Of a stretch of DNA of 15,156 nt, positions 13,354-15,156 are shown piece after piece. The DNA comes from CAYVQE01 sp964633205 (GTDB lineage: Bacteria > Myxococcota > B64-G9), in the NCBI GenBank assembly GCA_964633205.1, contig CAZWFN010000148.1:1-15156 (forward strand), given 5' to 3'. Each line of letters begins with the position of its first letter. Position 1 is the stretch's first letter. Position numbers and translations under genes: made by a program. Below the pieces are notes generated by a model. That model ran no database searches. It saw only the letters and a list, made by a program, of their open reading frames with translations, and was not told the origin of the DNA.

Positions 13354-14786
13354 AAACCGGCGCCGCGACCGAGCTTCCAGCCGGCGTCCAGCGGGCCCGG
13401 CCCAAGTCGATCCCGCCGCTGGCGCGGCGACGCGCGCCGGAAGAGCTACACCCATACGCCGCCCGGGTGCTGGCCGACCTCGGCGCCCGCTACTGGTGGG
13501 AGCGCGAGTTTCTGCAGACGGTCGAGGAGCTGCTGCTGTCGATCGGGCCGGTGCTGGACGGCAACCCGGTGTACGAGTCGGAGCGCATCCTGGAGCGGCT
13601 GGTCGAGCCCGAGCGGGTGATCGCCTTTCGGGTGACCTGGCTCGACGATCGGAACCGGGTGCAGGTCAACCGGGCCTGGCGCGTCCAGCACTCCAGCGCG
13701 CTCGGGCCCTACAAGGGCGGCACCCGCTTCCACGCCTCGGTCACCCTGGACGGGCTGAAGTTTCTGGCCTTCGAGCAGACCTTCAAAAACGGCCTGACCG
13801 GCATGGCGCTGGGCAGCGGCAAGGGCGGGGCCGACTTCCAGCCGGCGCGCCGCTCCGAGCACGAGGTGATGCGCTTCTGCCAGGCCTTCATGAACGAGCT
13901 GCACCGCTACATCGGCCCGGCGCTCGACGTACCGGCCGGCGACATCGGGGTGGGCACGCGCGAGATCGGCTACCTCTATGGCCACTACAAGCGCCTGACG
14001 CACCGTTTCGACGGCGCCATGACCGGCAAGGCGCTCGACTGGGGCGGCTCGCTGCTGCGGCCCGAGGCGACCGGCTACGGGGTGGCCTACTTCGCCGAGG
14101 AGCTGCTGCGCCGGCGCGGCGACAGCCTGGCCGGCAAGCGGGTGGCCGTCTCCGGCTTCGGCAACGTGGCCTGGGGCGTGGTGCAGAAGGTCTGCGAGCT
14201 GGGCGGCCGGATCGTCACCCTGTCGGGCCCCGACGGCTACGTCCACGATGCGGACGGCGTGCGTGACGACAAGATCGCCTACCTGCTCGAGCTGCGCGCC
14301 AGCGGCCAGGATCGGGTGCAACCCTACGCCGAGCGCTTCGGCGTGCCCTTCGTGGCCGACCGGCGGCCCTGGGAGGTGCCCTGTGACGTGGCCCTGCCCT
14401 GCGCCATCCAGAACGAGCTCGAGCTGGCCGACGCCCGGGCGCTGCTGGCCGGCGGCTGCCGCTACCTGATCGAGGGCGCCAACAAGCCGGTGACCGCCGA
14501 CGCGCTGGCGCTGCTGCGCGAGCACGGGGTGGTGTTCGCCCCGGGCAAGGCGGCCAACGCCGGCGGGGTGGCCGTCAGCGGGCTGGAGATGGCGCAGAAC
14601 AGCGCCCGGGTGCGCTGGAGCCGCGAGGACGTGGACCAGCAGCTGCGCACCATCATGGCCGACATCTTCCGCGACATCGACCAGACCGCCCGCCGCTTCG
14701 ACCTGGCCGACGACTACCAGGCCGGCGCCAACATCCACGGCTTCGTCCGCGTCGCCCAGGCCATGCTCGACCAGGGCGTCGGCTGA
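13350..14786 (+). CDS. gdhA: Glutamate dehydrogenase, hexameric type, probably NAD-preferring
   Basis: The enzyme reversibly interconverts glutamate with 2-oxoglutarate and ammonia in the cytoplasm. The 478-residue product is a full-length hexameric (~450-residue class) enzyme with a basic N-terminal extension of about 30 residues. Substrate and catalytic residues line up with the Clostridium symbiosum enzyme: K122 (GPYKGGTRFH), K146 (EQTFKNGLT), K158 (GSGKGGADF) and D198 (AGDIGVGTREIG), with the same spacing as its K89/K113/K125/D165. The dinucleotide fold has SGFGNVAWG (268-276). At the cofactor-discriminating strand it reads TLSGPDGY (290-297); Pro-Asp there is associated with NAD preference, whereas E. 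coli GdhA has a Ser-rich stretch. Cofactor preference is therefore predicted, not proven. The gene overlaps the small Cys-rich ORF by 4 nt and is the second gene after the sigma-54 promoter, which suggests control by nitrogen or another cytoplasmic signal through the upstream two-component system. Confidence 0.95.
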   Translation: MKTGAATELPAGVQRARPKSIPPLARRRAPEELHPYAARVLADLGARYWWEREFLQTVEELLLSIGPVLDGNPVYESERILERLVEPERVIAFRVTWLDDRNRVQVNRAWRVQHSSALGPYKGGTRFHASVTLDGLKFLAFEQTFKNGLTGMALGSGKGGADFQPARRSEHEVMRFCQAFMNELHRYIGPALDVPAGDIGVGTREIGYLYGHYKRLTHRFDGAMTGKALDWGGSLLRPEATGYGVAYFAEELLRRRGDSLAGKRVAVSGFGNVAWGVVQKVCELGGRIVTLSGPDGYVHDADGVRDDKIAYLLELRASGQDRVQPYAERFGVPFVADRRPWEVPCDVALPCAIQNELELADARALLAGGCRYLIEGANKPVTADALALLREHGVVFAPGKAANAGGVAVSGLEMAQNSARVRWSREDVDQQLRTIMADIFRDIDQTARRFDLADDYQAGANIHGFVRVAQAMLDQGVG

Positions 14787-15092
14787 GCCGCAATAGGCCG
14801 CGCCATCCCACCCGGTCGCTGCCCCCGGCAACCGCCGGCGGGGCTCGAGTACACGCCGACGCCTCGGTCCACCAACAGTCGGTGGTCGCCTTTGCTCGCA
14901 GGCTCGGCTAGGAGCCTGTAGCGGATTACGTCGAGGGCTCGAATAAAGGCCACCTGCGCCAACAAGCCAGTTTCCAAGTCCTTTGGCACTAGGCGCTGCT
15001 GACCACACGTACTCGCACCCCTTTTCCCTTCCAGAGGGTGTCGACAAATCCGAAATGACGTACGCCTTTCGCAGACTTACATTACTACCGTA
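14787..15092. other. Gene-free tail with two stem-loops
   Basis: No supported gene is seen. A GC-rich hairpin at 14821-14844 pairs GCCCC with GGGGC and CGGC with GCCG, with a 2-nt bulge. It lies 35 bp after the dehydrogenase stop and may help end that transcript, but no T-run follows. A second hairpin, CAGGCTC-N6-GAGCCTG, spans 14899-14918. From about 14890 the base composition drops visibly relative to the coding regions. A minus-strand open frame (14989 down to 14714) begins with GTG, has no ribosome site and runs into the dehydrogenase gene, so I do not call it. Confidence 0.5.
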
Positions 15093-15156
15093 GGGGCGGG
15101 CTTTATGCCCGCCCGGAGGGCGCTGGGCGACTACGGGCGGGCATAAAGCCCGCCCC
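15093..15156. repeat. Pair of oppositely oriented REP-like palindromes (BIME-like)
   Basis: Positions 15093-15114 and 15135-15156 are exact reverse complements of each other over 22 bp, separated by 20 bp. Each unit is itself a hairpin with an 8-bp stem GGGCGGGC/GCCCGCCC, with loop TTTAT in the first and ATAAA in the second. The element reaches the window edge and probably continues. This layout is typical of bacterial interspersed REP pairs at gene ends. It contains no coding sequence. Confidence 0.85.

Noticed and set aside
14714..14989. 91-residue minus-strand frame after the glutamate dehydrogenase gene
   Set aside because: GTG start without a ribosome site, overlap with the end of gdhA, and no recognised family. 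A decayed gene fragment remains possible for its first 50 or so residues.

Overview
The window is a dense, GC-rich stretch of chromosome from what looks like a proteobacterium. The evidence is a Tex protein, a GGDEF-EAL protein, an NtrC-type sigma-54 regulator and REP-like palindromes. A gammaproteobacterium such as a purple sulfur bacterium relative is possible, but the EF-G subfamily is one usually reported from other phyla and from Deltaproteobacteria. The exact lineage cannot be fixed from this sequence alone. No tRNA, rRNA or CRISPR array was seen.

Layout. (1) Positions 62-4899, minus strand: a two-gene unit with a pseudo-receiver/PAS/PAS/GGDEF/EAL protein upstream and the RNA-binding protein Tex 32 bp downstream. 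(2) Positions 4900-5177: a divergent intergenic region with two adjacent perfect hairpins. (3) Positions 5178-8609, plus strand: an EF-G paralogue closely resembling mitochondrial EF-G1/spdEFG1, followed 66 bp later by an undescribed protein that joins a RecA/KaiC-like P-loop ATPase domain to a SLOG (YpsA-like Rossmann) domain. (4) Positions 8713-9605, minus strand: a ParS/Xre-type antitoxin and RES-domain toxin module with its own promoter. A 14-bp palindrome lies in the promoter spacer, and the module is flanked by a 25/27-bp direct repeat. (5) Positions 9941-12857, plus strand: a soluble sensor histidine kinase overlapping an NtrC-family response regulator. (6) Positions 12858-14786, plus strand: a consensus sigma-54 (-24/-12) promoter, a small protein with two CxxC-x5-C motifs, and a glutamate dehydrogenase overlapping it by 4 nt. 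(7) Positions 14787-15156: a non-coding tail of lower GC ending in a pair of oppositely oriented REP-like palindromes.

How the parts may work together. The clearest circuit is kinase -> sigma-54 activator -> sigma-54 promoter -> Cys-rich protein plus glutamate dehydrogenase. All parts are contiguous, so local regulation of the dehydrogenase operon is a natural inference. The dehydrogenase carries the Ser-Gly-Pro-Asp signature of NAD-preferring clostridial enzymes. The EF-G/SLOG-ATPase pair is the least explained part of the window and the best candidate for new biology. The toxin-antitoxin module looks like an accessory insertion between the EF-G unit and the two-component system.
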